From contig WGDP01000016.1 of assembly GCA_015493215.1 (NCBI GenBank), forward strand, positions 1 through 45,059: a DNA stretch of 45,059 bases. Direction: 5' to 3'. Below, in pieces: positions 8,016 through 15,882 of the stretch. Below the pieces are notes generated by a model. That model ran no database searches and was not told the DNA's origin. It saw only the letters and a program-made list of their open reading frames with translations. The translations under genes were made by a program, and so were the position numbers. Origin of the DNA: Bacteroidales bacterium (GTDB lineage Bacteria > Bacteroidota > Bacteroidia > Bacteroidales > F082). Numbering within the stretch: the first letter of the stretch is position 1; every line of letters begins with the position of its first letter.

Positions 8016-9491
8016 ATGAGATTCATAACTATACTTTTGGGATTATTACTTTTCAACATTACCTTAAGCTTTGCGCAAAGTATCAGAAGTTTTAAAATTC
8101 ATTCTCCGGAAGATGAAACCGTTGAAGCCGGGTTGGAATTGCAACCAAATAAATACCTGTTTCTTACCCGGCATGGAGTGTTTTCAGATACTTTGAATAT
8201 GAGTTGGTGGGGTATCTATGGCTACAATAGCAGGCTTTATGTTTCAGACAGTAATTTGAGTATTGAAGACTCAATTGATCTATCAATTCCAAATTACTAC
8301 ACTGTTGCATATAAAATTCAAGTAATTAGAGATACGGTTATCATATTAGGACGCGCAATTAAAACCGACTTATCAGAAGAACACATCTTTTTTTCATCAT
8401 TTACAAAGGAACTGGCTCCTATACAAACAGGAATCTTAGGAACTCAAGGTAACCATGAGCTGTTTTTTGATGCGGATACAAATTCTAAAGGAGAAATCGT
8501 AATAACTGCAATATCTGATAATTTTGCTTCGAATCATCACAATTTATTTATCGTTACAAACAACAAAAAAGAATTAATAAGTTATATTGATGACTCAACA
8601 AGTAGTGGATACGTGAGGATACATTACAGTATCGCCTCAAACACATATCATTTAATTAATGCTCAATCAGTTTCGTTTTACGATACAAATTTCTGCAAAT
8701 TAAAAGAAAAAGAGCTTCCTTTTATGAATCAATTTTTCAATCAATTCTATGTGTTGCCCGTGAATAGCTATTCGTATGCATTGCAGGGGATTGGCTTCTT
8801 TAAACGTACAAATAGGGAAAGCGGATTGGATATAAGTTATTATTTAGTTGATACCGGATTATCCGTCATCGATTCAAACTATATATATCTACCTGACTCG
8901 TTGGATAATGCAGGCGGTTTGGATTTTAAAACAACTGACTCAATATTTATGGGAGGTACACATAATACAAATTGGAGCGGGTCATTCCCCCCACAATTTG
9001 AACACGAGAACCACAGCCTTGTGTTACAGTGTTCAAATCTTTATACAAATGATATTTACTGGACAACAATATTTGCGGGTGATGGTAATTTCATGATGAA
9101 AAATCTTTTTGTAACATCTAACAATCAATGTATTGTAATGGCCACCTATTATGATTGGCAAGCTAATCCCATACAAGAACGCGACATAGTTTTATTTAAA
9201 ATTAATGATAGCGGAATGGTTACATCTTCTGATTCGAATAATGGTCAAAAGCCGGATTTTTTAGTATATCCGAATCCCGGAAAAAAAATAATACATATAA
9301 AACATAATACACCCTCGAATGTAACCTGTTATTTTAGGCTTGAAGATATAAAAGGAATTGTTGTTGCCGAACAAAAGCTAAATGGAATTTTAACAACAAT
9401 TGATATTCACTTTTTACCCAAAGGAGCTTATACCTACACTGTTTCAGATAATTGCAAAAGATTTGCAAGAGGTGTTTGGATAAAAAAATAA
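8016..9491 (+). CDS. T9SS-exported protein of unknown function
   Basis: 491 aa with a signal peptide (MRFITILLGLLLFNITLSFAQ) and a C-terminal type A sorting domain (FLVYPNPGKKIIHIKHNTPSN...LPKGAYTYTVSDNCKRFARGVWIKK). The region between (about residues 25-400) is rich in beta-strand-like alternation and aromatic residues and may be a propeller, but I recognise no catalytic motif. Codon use is visibly AT-rich (many ATA, TTA and AAT codons) compared with the neighbouring genes, which suggests recent acquisition. No TAnnTTTG box was seen directly upstream. It lies between a GC-rich palindrome and a 30-nt perfect palindrome. Confidence 0.8.
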   Translation: MRFITILLGLLLFNITLSFAQSIRSFKIHSPEDETVEAGLELQPNKYLFLTRHGVFSDTLNMSWWGIYGYNSRLYVSDSNLSIEDSIDLSIPNYYTVAYKIQVIRDTVIILGRAIKTDLSEEHIFFSSFTKELAPIQTGILGTQGNHELFFDADTNSKGEIVITAISDNFASNHHNLFIVTNNKKELISYIDDSTSSGYVRIHYSIASNTYHLINAQSVSFYDTNFCKLKEKELPFMNQFFNQFYVLPVNSYSYALQGIGFFKRTNRESGLDISYYLVDTGLSVIDSNYIYLPDSLDNAGGLDFKTTDSIFMGGTHNTNWSGSFPPQFEHENHSLVLQCSNLYTNDIYWTTIFAGDGNFMMKNLFVTSNNQCIVMATYYDWQANPIQERDIVLFKINDSGMVTSSDSNNGQKPDFLVYPNPGKKIIHIKHNTPSNVTCYFRLEDIKGIVVAEQKLNGILTTIDIHFLPKGAYTYTVSDNCKRFARGVWIKK

Positions 9492-9550
9492 ACACTCAGG
9501 CTCATCAGGATTGTAAATTCACTTAACCCACATTGCAGCTACAATCTCAA

Positions 9551-9580
9551 GCTCGTCCGGATTTGCAAATCCGGACGAGC
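9551..9580. terminator. 30-nt perfect palindrome between convergent genes (bidirectional terminator or REP-like element)
   Basis: GCTCGTCCGGATTT-GC-AAATCCGGACGAGC is self-complementary over all 30 nt. It lies just after the T9SS gene on the plus strand and just after queD on the minus strand, so it can terminate both. A degenerate partial copy of one arm (GCTCATCAGGATTGTAAAT) lies about 50 nt upstream. The lack of a T-run and this second copy hint at a dispersed palindromic repeat rather than a classical terminator. Confidence 0.6.
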
Positions 9581-9590
9581 CTGGAGTAAA

Positions 9591-10046
9591 TCAATTTTCT
9601 TCAGCAAACCATTCGGCATAGGAGGTAACCGTTTCGCGCAACAACAAATATTTTAATTCGATGTTTTCGGGTAGTGCGTTTTTTAGCCGATTGGCAAAAT
9701 CCAACAGCATCATCTCGCTGGTGGGCTGATAATTGAGTAAAATTATTTTTTCATAATTTTTTTTCAACTCGGCAATTAGTGTTTCCGAAACATCACTTCG
9801 CAATACCAGTGCATGGTCGAAAGGCTTTACAATTTCTGCCCGAACAATTTTTTTCAGGTCGCCAAAATCCATTACCATTCCCCGCTTAGGATGATTTTTT
9901 TCCTCAATGGGGGAGCCAGCAACGGTAACCAACAGCTCATACGAGTGGCCGTGAATGTTTTTACAAAGCCCGTCGTAGCCCGGCAACGAATGGGCTGTTT
10001 CAAACTTAAACGCTTTGGTAATTCTTATGTACGGTTTTGAAATCAT
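9591..10046 (-). CDS. queD: 6-carboxy-5,6,7,8-tetrahydropterin synthase / 6-pyruvoyl-tetrahydropterin synthase family
   Basis: 151-aa cytoplasmic pterin enzyme of the T-fold family; QueD converts dihydroneopterin triphosphate to 6-carboxytetrahydropterin in queuosine (preQ0) synthesis. Zinc ligands are visible as His19 (FETAHSL), His32 and His34 (NIHGHS), with Cys28 (DGLCKN) as the candidate catalytic thiol. A conserved MDFGDLK segment and a late Glu (LLRETVTSYAEW) for pterin anchoring are also present. The start ATG overlaps the stop of the upstream secreted-nuclease gene by 4 bp. No other queuosine genes are in the window, so QueD rather than eukaryote-type PTPS is assigned on family grounds. 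Confidence 0.85.
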   Translation of the reverse strand: MISKPYIRITKAFKFETAHSLPGYDGLCKNIHGHSYELLVTVAGSPIEEKNHPKRGMVMDFGDLKKIVRAEIVKPFDHALVLRSDVSETLIAELKKNYEKIILLNYQPTSEMMLLDFANRLKNALPENIELKYLLLRETVTSYAEWFAEEN

Positions 10047-11146
10047 GATGCTTTTAAAAACTTATACTGTTTAATGTACTTTCCGTCAGGGGTTGTAACA
10101 ATTAACAAATACAATCCTTTTTGATAGCTGCTTACGTCGATATTGTTTTCGTTGTGCAGTGTCCCCGATTTTATTTTTTGCCCCGACATATTAACAATAA
10201 AATAGGCAGCCTCACGGCTATCAGCATAGGTAATATGAAGTTTGTTAATCACCGGATTGGGATATACCGATAGTTTTAAATCCAGCGGATTCACCACTGC
10301 CGAAGGGTCAACCCAGATAAGGGTGATGTATTCAGGATGGTCAACAAACGGGTTGCGGTTTTGTTGGAAATCGTAAATTTTATTGTTACGGTCAAGCTCT
10401 TTTTGGCTTACGGGGTCTTCGTTGCTCCATTTTACCATAAGGTTTAAATACCAGTCTTCAAACACATGGTCGTTGGTTCCGTCAAGCACGGCATCGGCAT
10501 TGGATGAGTTGTTTTCCCAGCTGCCTATTTCATTTTCGTAGCGGGTTGCCATATAAAAATAGATGCGGGCCAAATCGCCTTTAAACTCGTCGATGGGTTC
10601 AAACGCTGTTCCCGAATACCCCGAAACATTGCTGCTGCCAAGCTTACTGCCGTTTTGCGAAGTCCAGGTGGCACTTCCCACTTCCGAATAGGGCCAGTTG
10701 CTACGTCTTCCGTTTACATAACCGTCGGTGGGCAAAATGTGAACCACATCGTTTTTCATGGGTGCGGCATTGTTAAACCAGCTTTTTGGAAAGGTATGTT
10801 CGCGGTTGTAACACGACCCTTCGCCACTGTAATTACCACATTGATCGGAACCGGCATTATATTCGTAAGGGTTGTTGCCATTGGGATTATAAGAATAAAT
10901 GTCCCAAATTTTGTTGGTGGAGTTTCCGCTGTTGGTTAGGTTTGCCGGCATTAAATCTCCGGTAAGGTAAAAAGTCCATAAGGCCGAGTAACCCTGGTCG
11001 TGATGGTCTTTAATAATGTTATAAAGAGCCGTTTTTAAGGTGTAGCCTGTTTTTCCCTGAGCGCTGTTGTAATAGCCTGCAGGCGGCTGCGAATAAGACA
11101 AAAAACCCGTTAACAGGGCAATGGTTAATATGAATAATTTTTTCAT
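10043..11146 (-). CDS. Secreted endonuclease I family nuclease with T9SS sorting domain
   Basis: 367 aa. A signal peptide (MKKLFILTIALLTGFLSYSQ) is followed by an endonuclease I (EndA/NucM-type) domain covering about residues 25-275. It contains the metal-finger active-site motif CYNREHTFPKSWF, then NDVVHILPTDGYVNGRRSNWPYSEV and FKGDLARIYFYMATRYE, ending with NRNPFVDHPEYI. The C-terminal about 80 residues form a type A sorting domain (LSVYPNPVINKLHITY...KGLYLLIVTTPDGKYIKQYKF). The protein probably degrades extracellular DNA for nutrients or biofilm turnover. It precedes queD with a 4-bp overlap, an unusual functional pairing. Confidence 0.92.
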   Translation of the reverse strand: MKKLFILTIALLTGFLSYSQPPAGYYNSAQGKTGYTLKTALYNIIKDHHDQGYSALWTFYLTGDLMPANLTNSGNSTNKIWDIYSYNPNGNNPYEYNAGSDQCGNYSGEGSCYNREHTFPKSWFNNAAPMKNDVVHILPTDGYVNGRRSNWPYSEVGSATWTSQNGSKLGSSNVSGYSGTAFEPIDEFKGDLARIYFYMATRYENEIGSWENNSSNADAVLDGTNDHVFEDWYLNLMVKWSNEDPVSQKELDRNNKIYDFQQNRNPFVDHPEYITLIWVDPSAVVNPLDLKLSVYPNPVINKLHITYADSREAAYFIVNMSGQKIKSGTLHNENNIDVSSYQKGLYLLIVTTPDGKYIKQYKFLKAS

Positions 11147-11167
11147 AAGATTATCATTAGGTTAATA

Positions 11168-11722
11168 TTAAACAAATTCAATAAACAAACTATACAACGC
11201 ACCAAATACAAACACAATGCTTCCAAATATATACAGCAAAGCTGCAAGCGAAAAGGCGCTTTTTTTCTCATCGGTGTAAATGGCCGGCAATATTAAAAAG
11301 GCAGAAAGCAAAAACAGGGCAATCAGGCTGGTTTCAAATTTAATTTCAGGGAAAAAATAAAACACCATCCCCACTAAAAAAGCATCAACACCTTGTGCCA
11401 CACCTGTTAACAGCATGAGTTTGGTGTTATCAAGCCTCATTACCACATTCCCTTTTCGTATTTTAAATGCCTCCATGGCCATGCGCACCCCCACCAAAAA
11501 GAAGGTAAAAAAGATTACCCCCGACTTAATGCCTTCCAAAAGATGCAAAAAAGTGCCTCCAATCAGCCTTCCAAAACCAAACATAATAACCTGAAGCAGG
11601 CTTACGATAATGGTTGCCATAACAGCCTGAAGCCTGTTGGATCCAACATTTACATGCAGTCCGGGCGGAAGCACATGAACGGCCAAAGCAAAAATAATAA
11701 AGGCATGTAGTAACCAGTTCAT
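11168..11722 (-). CDS. Divergent MntP-like (putative Mn efflux) membrane protein
   Basis: 184 aa with six predicted hydrophobic segments. Two patches align with the MntP manganese exporter: LVGVRMAMEAF (MntP has LGGRMIIEGF) and GVAQGVDAFLVGM (MntP has AIATSLDAMAVGV), including the second-repeat Asp. The equivalent of the first-repeat Asp (GMSMDAF in E. coli) is replaced: the segment reads ALAVHVL. That residue matters for Mn transport in E. coli MntP, so a changed substrate or partner is possible. Family membership is inferred from these motifs, topology and length only. The gene is preceded by a good -7 box and followed by the nuclease-queD pair 22 bp downstream. Confidence 0.5.
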   Translation of the reverse strand: MNWLLHAFIIFALAVHVLPPGLHVNVGSNRLQAVMATIIVSLLQVIMFGFGRLIGGTFLHLLEGIKSGVIFFTFFLVGVRMAMEAFKIRKGNVVMRLDNTKLMLLTGVAQGVDAFLVGMVFYFFPEIKFETSLIALFLLSAFLILPAIYTDEKKSAFSLAALLYIFGSIVFVFGALYSLFIEFV

Positions 11723-11739
11723 ATTTTAAAATTGAGCGG

Positions 11740-11747
11740 CAAAGTTA
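11740..11747 (-). promoter_or_regulatory. Bacteroidota -7 promoter element for the MntP-like gene
   Basis: The minus strand reads TAACTTTG (TAnnTTTG), 17 nt before the ATG at 11722. The nuclease and queD genes may be transcribed from the same promoter. Confidence 0.55.
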
Positions 11748-11753
11748 ATCAAA

Positions 11754-12212
11754 CTAAACAAGTTCAATAATTTTTTGTAACCATTCTGTATCTACTTCAT
11801 CAAACGAACTTAAAGTGCTGCTGTCAACATCCAGCACACCTATAACATGATTGTGATTGTCAAACAAGGGAACTACAATTTCCGATTTTGTGCGGCTGTC
11901 GCAGGCAATGTGCCCCGGAAACTTTTCCACATCATCAACCCTGACCACCTTTTTTTGGTTAATGGCCGCCCAGCAAACTCCCGTATCCTTTGCCAGATTG
12001 ATACAGGCCAATGAACCCTGATAGGGACCAACCTGCAGCTTGCCTTTCTGCAAAAGGTAAAAACCTGTCCAAAAAAAAGTATCCATTTTATGATAAAGCA
12101 CTGCGTTGATGGTAGCCATGTTCGACAACGGATTGTTGCTGCTTTTTACAATCAAATCTTTTATCTGCTTATAAAGCCGTGCATAACGGCGTTCTTTTTT
12201 CTGTTTGTCCAT
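11754..12212 (-). CDS. msrC: Free methionine-(R)-sulfoxide reductase (GAF-domain fRMsr)
   Basis: Cytoplasmic GAF-fold enzyme that reduces free Met-R-sulfoxide with thioredoxin as electron donor. All three family cysteines are present: Cys70 (GSLACINL), Cys80 (GVCWAA) and Cys104 (GHIACDSRTKSEIVVPL). The signature continues with GVLDVDSSTLSSFDEVD. I use the ATG at 12212 (152 aa) rather than the ORF-track start at 12239, which is a TTG lying upstream of a -7 promoter element at 12227-12234. The extra nine residues would not fit the family N-terminus. Confidence 0.94.
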   Translation of the reverse strand: MDKQKKERRYARLYKQIKDLIVKSSNNPLSNMATINAVLYHKMDTFFWTGFYLLQKGKLQVGPYQGSLACINLAKDTGVCWAAINQKKVVRVDDVEKFPGHIACDSRTKSEIVVPLFDNHNHVIGVLDVDSSTLSSFDEVDTEWLQKIIELV

Positions 12213-12226
12213 AAAAAAACTTTTGG

Positions 12227-12234
12227 CAAAAGTA
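12227..12234 (-). promoter_or_regulatory. Bacteroidota -7 promoter element for msrC
   Basis: The minus strand reads TACTTTTG (TAnnTTTG), 14 nt before the ATG at 12212. It decides the start of the gene. Confidence 0.6.
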
Positions 12235-12291
12235 GGCAAAAGAGTTAGAATCTGTCCGGATTAGAATTTACAGGATTAATTTGTTTTCTCC

Positions 12292-12299
12292 TATCTTTG
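12292..12299 (+). promoter_or_regulatory. Bacteroidota -7 promoter element, very close to the start codon
   Basis: TATCTTTG (TAnnTTTG) ends only 4 nt before the ATG at 12304. Transcription would begin at or near the start codon, so the mRNA may be leaderless. The upstream stretch TGTCCGGATTAGAATTTACAGG resembles the degenerate palindromic sequence near 9500-9580. Confidence 0.55.
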
Positions 12300-12303
12300 C
12301 CTT

Positions 12304-13677
12304 ATGGCTTCCTTTTCAAATATTTGGTACGAAGCGATGCTGATAGTGGGTGTTATTTTATTTTTGAGTATCTTGTGGGCTGCGTATGTTTCCTTTCTTG
12401 AAAAGGAAGCCAGAGCCGCTAAGATATTTCTTTTTACCGCCATCGTTTTGCTGTTGCTGTTTGTTTCTCCATGGTTTTTCCATGCCGTTTGGTTAAATTA
12501 TTTTGTTGAATTTGTAATTTTAATGCTGTTTGTTGCGGGCTTCGTTTTTACACTTCCCATTGGTAACAAAAGCGGATGGATATCGCCTGTTCCCATAAAA
12601 CGTATTGATGAGCGTGACACCATGTTTTCGCGCAACGAACTAAAGCGGGGAAGTAAAGATTACGAGAACTATTATTCAAAAAATCCTGAGAAAGAAAAGT
12701 CCGATGCTGTGTTTCGTTCAAAACCGGGTTTGCTGGCCAAAGGTGCTGTGCAATACAATCCATTTCATTTTGCTTCGGCGGATGCAAGTTTTTTTACGGT
12801 AGCAAAGTTTAAAAACGGCGTAAATGGCTCTGTTTCTGAAGATAAAGTTAAAGTTGATACCAATGAAATTACCTCTTATCTTAAGTCGTGGAGCAAAAAG
12901 CTGGGTGCGGTTGATTCGGGCGTTACAGAATTGCAGGAGTACCATTTATATAGCGTGGGTGGAAGAGCGGAACGAAGAAACATTCCCATCAAAAAGCAGC
13001 ATCAGTTTGCATTTGCTTTTACCGTGGAGATGCAACGGGAGATGATGACGACCGCTCCTGCATCAACCGTTATTATGGAGTCGGCACAGCAGTATCTTGA
13101 AGCGGGGCGCATTGCCATGCAGTTGGCCGCTTTTATCAGAAACCTGGGCTACGAAGCCCGTGCACATATCGACGGGAATTATGAAGTGGTTTGCCCGCTG
13201 GTGGCGCGAGATGCAGGACTGGGAGAATTGGGCAGGATGGGCTTGCTGATGACGCCAAAGCTCGGCCCGCGGGTACGTATTGGCGTAGTTACCACCAACC
13301 TTCCTTTAGTTGTGGATGAACCGCTTAACGACTATTCGTTTATTGACTTTTGTATAAAATGTAAAAAATGTGCCGATGTTTGTCCTTCCAAGGCCATATC
13401 TTTTGAAGACAGCCAGGTTGTGGATGGTGTAAAACGGTGGCAAATCAATCAGGAGCAGTGTTTTAATTACTGGAGCATCATTGGCACCGACTGCGGCCGT
13501 TGTGTTGCCGCTTGTCCCTTTTCGCATCCTGACAATGCCTTACACAACCTTGTTCGTGCAGGCATTAAAAGGTCGGCACTTTTTAGAACCGCCGCTTTAA
13601 AAATGGATGATGTTATTTACGGAAGAAAACCAAAACCTGCTGCCATTCCGGATTGGGCAAGGATAAGTGAGAAATGA
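12304..13677 (+). CDS. Membrane-anchored reductive-dehalogenase-like protein with 2x[4Fe-4S]
   Basis: 457 aa. Three hydrophobic helices fill the N-terminus (about 8-30, 40-57 and 64-86). A soluble domain follows with reductive-dehalogenase/QueG-type features: SAQQYLEAGRIAMQLAAFIRNLGYEARAH and LGELGRMGLLMTPKLGPRVRIGVVTTNLPL, the expected corrinoid-domain core. Two cluster motifs follow, FCIKCKKCADVCP and QCFNYW...DCGRCVAACPF. The second C-x-n-YW pattern is characteristic of RdhA. There is no Tat signal. The positive loop between TM1 and TM2 suggests that the catalytic domain faces the cytoplasm, unlike respiratory RdhA. The substrate is unknown; a dehalogenase or a non-dehalogenating reductase are both possible. 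The gene is monocistronic. Confidence 0.8.
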   Translation: MASFSNIWYEAMLIVGVILFLSILWAAYVSFLEKEARAAKIFLFTAIVLLLLFVSPWFFHAVWLNYFVEFVILMLFVAGFVFTLPIGNKSGWISPVPIKRIDERDTMFSRNELKRGSKDYENYYSKNPEKEKSDAVFRSKPGLLAKGAVQYNPFHFASADASFFTVAKFKNGVNGSVSEDKVKVDTNEITSYLKSWSKKLGAVDSGVTELQEYHLYSVGGRAERRNIPIKKQHQFAFAFTVEMQREMMTTAPASTVIMESAQQYLEAGRIAMQLAAFIRNLGYEARAHIDGNYEVVCPLVARDAGLGELGRMGLLMTPKLGPRVRIGVVTTNLPLVVDEPLNDYSFIDFCIKCKKCADVCPSKAISFEDSQVVDGVKRWQINQEQCFNYWSIIGTDCGRCVAACPFSHPDNALHNLVRAGIKRSALFRTAALKMDDVIYGRKPKPAAIPDWARISEK

Positions 13678-13727
13678 GTTTGTCTTGAATAGATGTGTGG
13701 TACCCCCCCAAAAGCAACCAACCCCGT

Positions 13728-14237
13728 TTACAAATGTGTTGGCAGCCAATAAAACAAAAAGTTAAGGAGCAGCCCCTGAAGAACAATCATTAAAATGGCC
13801 ATTGGAAGTGCTTCTTTACGGTGCGAATAGTATTTTCTTAAAAGGAAAGCGCCAAAAATAAGCGAAAGCAACCAAGGGGTTAACAGAATGATTCCGTACA
13901 TTCCGTAATGGCGTTTAAACTTTACGATAAACCTGTTGCGGCGGGTAAACTTTTTTTTGTGCTTGCGCTTTTCGCGCCTGCGTATTAACCAGTTTATATA
14001 TTTTTTGTTCCAGGATGCAGGGAGTACTTTAGCTACCACCGGTTTCATTACTTTACCAAAAAGAAAAAGCAGCTTTGCCATATGGTAGTAGGCCAAAAAT
14101 GCCAACACCCCTCCGGTAAGCATGGTTACCACCGTAGAAACCAAATCGAGTTTAATAAGCAGCCCGAACATGGGCGTGTAAAAATACCTGACCGTTGAAA
14201 TCAGAAAAACATTGATAATTTTTAAGGTATATGACAT
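13728..14237 (-). CDS. Uncharacterised multi-pass membrane protein
   Basis: 169 aa that I do not assign to a family. Hydrophobic segments lie at about 5-30, 33-62, 112-133 and 142-165. The loop at about 70-108 is extremely basic (RRREKRKHKKKFTRRNRF), which should be cytoplasmic by the positive-inside rule and could contact nucleic acid or anionic lipids. The gene is transcribed from its own -7 box and lies between the dehalogenase-like gene (convergent) and glnA (same strand, upstream). The start ATG at 14237 is supported by the promoter spacing. Confidence 0.75.
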   Translation of the reverse strand: MSYTLKIINVFLISTVRYFYTPMFGLLIKLDLVSTVVTMLTGGVLAFLAYYHMAKLLFLFGKVMKPVVAKVLPASWNKKYINWLIRRREKRKHKKKFTRRNRFIVKFKRHYGMYGIILLTPWLLSLIFGAFLLRKYYSHRKEALPMAILMIVLQGLLLNFLFYWLPTHL

Positions 14238-14254
14238 GCGGGTTGCTTAAACCG

Positions 14255-14262
14255 CAAAAATA
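14255..14262 (-). promoter_or_regulatory. Bacteroidota -7 promoter element
   Basis: The minus strand reads TATTTTTG (TAnnTTTG), 17 nt before the ATG at 14237 and immediately past the glnA stop. Confidence 0.5.
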
Positions 14263-14273
14263 GTTTTTTTAAA

Positions 14274-15776
14274 CTATCCGCAATGGAAGTATTTTTTCAC
14301 CAACTCCATGGTTTTTTCGCTATCGTTTTCAATATCATGCCGCAGGGTGGTATCATTAAACGCTTTAAGCTGCTTTACCAGCTGGTTTAAGATGGCTTCG
14401 GTAAACACGCCTCTGTCAAGGTATATATCCTTTTGTTTCAGTAAATTGGCTGCCGATTCAACACACGATTTGGGGAGTTGTGCCAGGCTGTTTTGTTTTT
14501 CCTGATGTTCCTCATCAAAAATGTTGATGTCAACATAGGTTTTTTTAGCAACTTCCAAAGCGTCTTTCATTTCAAACCCATGACGGGCTGCCACGGTCAT
14601 CCCTGCCAACAGCAGATAAATATCGGCCGAGCCGTCGGGGCTGCGCAGCTCTACCGTTTGTTTTCCCGAAAAGTCAACCACATCTCCTTTTTCCTGCGGG
14701 TTGGCATCGCTAATCATGTTTACCGGCTTGGTCCATCCCAGCGGAACCCTTACCAGTACCGAACGGTTACGGTCGCCCCAGCAAATGTTGGTAGGTGCTT
14801 CCTGATGTGGTACCAACCTGAAATAAGAGGTGGGGTTCATGTTTCCAAAGGCGGTAAGCGACGGGGCAAGTTCCATGTATCCCGCAATGGCGGTTTTAGC
14901 AACATCGCTCAACTCGCCGTTTTTAATCATCTGATTGATACCGTCTTTCATAATTCTGGTGTGGATGTGCAATCCGCTGCCAGCTTTCCCAACGGTAATT
15001 TTAGGGGCAAAAGTAACCTCCACACCGTATTGCATGGCGAGTGTGCGCACAATCCATTTTGCTTTGAGCAACTGGTCGGCGGCATCTTCCACATTGGTGG
15101 GCAAAAACTCTATTTCGTTCTGTTCGTACACCAGTCCGTTTTTGGTAAAATTACCCACTTCGGAGTGGCCGTACTTGATAGTTCCGCCGGCTTCGGCAAT
15201 AAGTTTCATGGCCTCGGTTCTGAAATCAACCCATTTTGAAAATGGAGACGACTCGTGATAAGCGCGTTGGTCGTCGGCATGAAACAGCCCGTCATCTTCG
15301 CTAATAATGTAATACTCCAGCTCGCCCATGGCTTCAAATTCATAGCCGGTAACCTCCTTAAAAGCATTGTGCGCTTTTTTCAAAATATACTCCGGAGCTC
15401 CCTCAAAAGGTTTTCCGTCGCGGTCGTAATAGCTGCAAAGAATATCCAGGGTTGGGATTTCCGAAAAGGGATTTACAAAAGCCGTTTTATAACGAGGAAT
15501 CACATACAGGTCGCTTGAACCGGCTTCGATAAAAGGAAACAGGCTGGAACCATCCACACGTTCACCGGCGGTAAGAATGGAATCGAGGTGATCACGATTA
15601 CCTATAATGAAGTTTAAGGTTTTTAACCTCCCGTCCCATCCGGCGTATCGGAAGTTAATCATTTGAATATCGTAATCTTCAATAAAACGAATCAAATCCT
15701 CTTTGGTGAGGTTCTCGGCTGGCTTATTTAAATATTGAATCACCGGGTTGGGATTCATCGAAATAGCATTATTCAT
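14274..15776 (-). CDS. glnA: Glutamine synthetase (GSI-like)
   Basis: 500 aa; ATP-dependent condensation of ammonia and glutamate in the cytoplasm. Active-site segments visible in order: DGSSLFPFIEAGSSDLYVIPR, the metal-ligand motif GELEYY, YEQNEIEF, AGSGLHIH with the metal-binding His, NPTSYFRLVPHQEAPTNICWGDRNRSVLVRVP and ELRSPDGSADIYL. The C-terminal segment that carries the adenylylated Tyr in enterobacterial GSI (NLYDLPPEE) is here NIFDEEHQEKQNS and has no Tyr, so control by adenylylation is not expected. Ligation of a different amine cannot be excluded for this subgroup, but the retained catalytic residues favour glutamine synthesis. Confidence 0.9.
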   Translation of the reverse strand: MNNAISMNPNPVIQYLNKPAENLTKEDLIRFIEDYDIQMINFRYAGWDGRLKTLNFIIGNRDHLDSILTAGERVDGSSLFPFIEAGSSDLYVIPRYKTAFVNPFSEIPTLDILCSYYDRDGKPFEGAPEYILKKAHNAFKEVTGYEFEAMGELEYYIISEDDGLFHADDQRAYHESSPFSKWVDFRTEAMKLIAEAGGTIKYGHSEVGNFTKNGLVYEQNEIEFLPTNVEDAADQLLKAKWIVRTLAMQYGVEVTFAPKITVGKAGSGLHIHTRIMKDGINQMIKNGELSDVAKTAIAGYMELAPSLTAFGNMNPTSYFRLVPHQEAPTNICWGDRNRSVLVRVPLGWTKPVNMISDANPQEKGDVVDFSGKQTVELRSPDGSADIYLLLAGMTVAARHGFEMKDALEVAKKTYVDINIFDEEHQEKQNSLAQLPKSCVESAANLLKQKDIYLDRGVFTEAILNQLVKQLKAFNDTTLRHDIENDSEKTMELVKKYFHCG

Positions 15777-15801
15777 ATTTACATTTTTATAAAACGGGTT
15801 G

Positions 15802-15809
15802 CAAACTTA
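15802..15809 (-). promoter_or_regulatory. Bacteroidota -7 promoter element for glnA
   Basis: The minus strand reads TAAGTTTG (TAnnTTTG), 25 nt before the glnA ATG. A second match, TAATTTTG, lies a few bases further upstream. Confidence 0.55.
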
Positions 15810-15852
15810 TCAAAATTAACGGGTGCTTTTTCCAAATTAAACATATCTTTTA

Positions 15853-15860
15853 TACATTTG
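15853..15860 (+). promoter_or_regulatory. Bacteroidota -7 promoter element for the lipoprotein esterase
   Basis: TACATTTG (TAnnTTTG) ends 22 nt before the ATG at 15883. It is divergent from the glnA promoter about 50 bp away. Confidence 0.6.
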
Positions 15861-15882
15861 GAAAAAATTAATACATACAACT

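Noticed and set aside
12752-13677. QueG (epoxyqueuosine reductase) for the Fe-S protein
   Set aside because: N-terminal TM helices, the spacing of the second cysteine motif (C..YW..CGRC) and the lack of QueG C-terminal HEAT repeats fit RdhA-like proteins better.
14478-15239. 253-aa ORF antisense to glnA
   Set aside because: It lies wholly inside a strongly supported glutamine synthetase gene; its residues show no domain and reflect the complementary frame.
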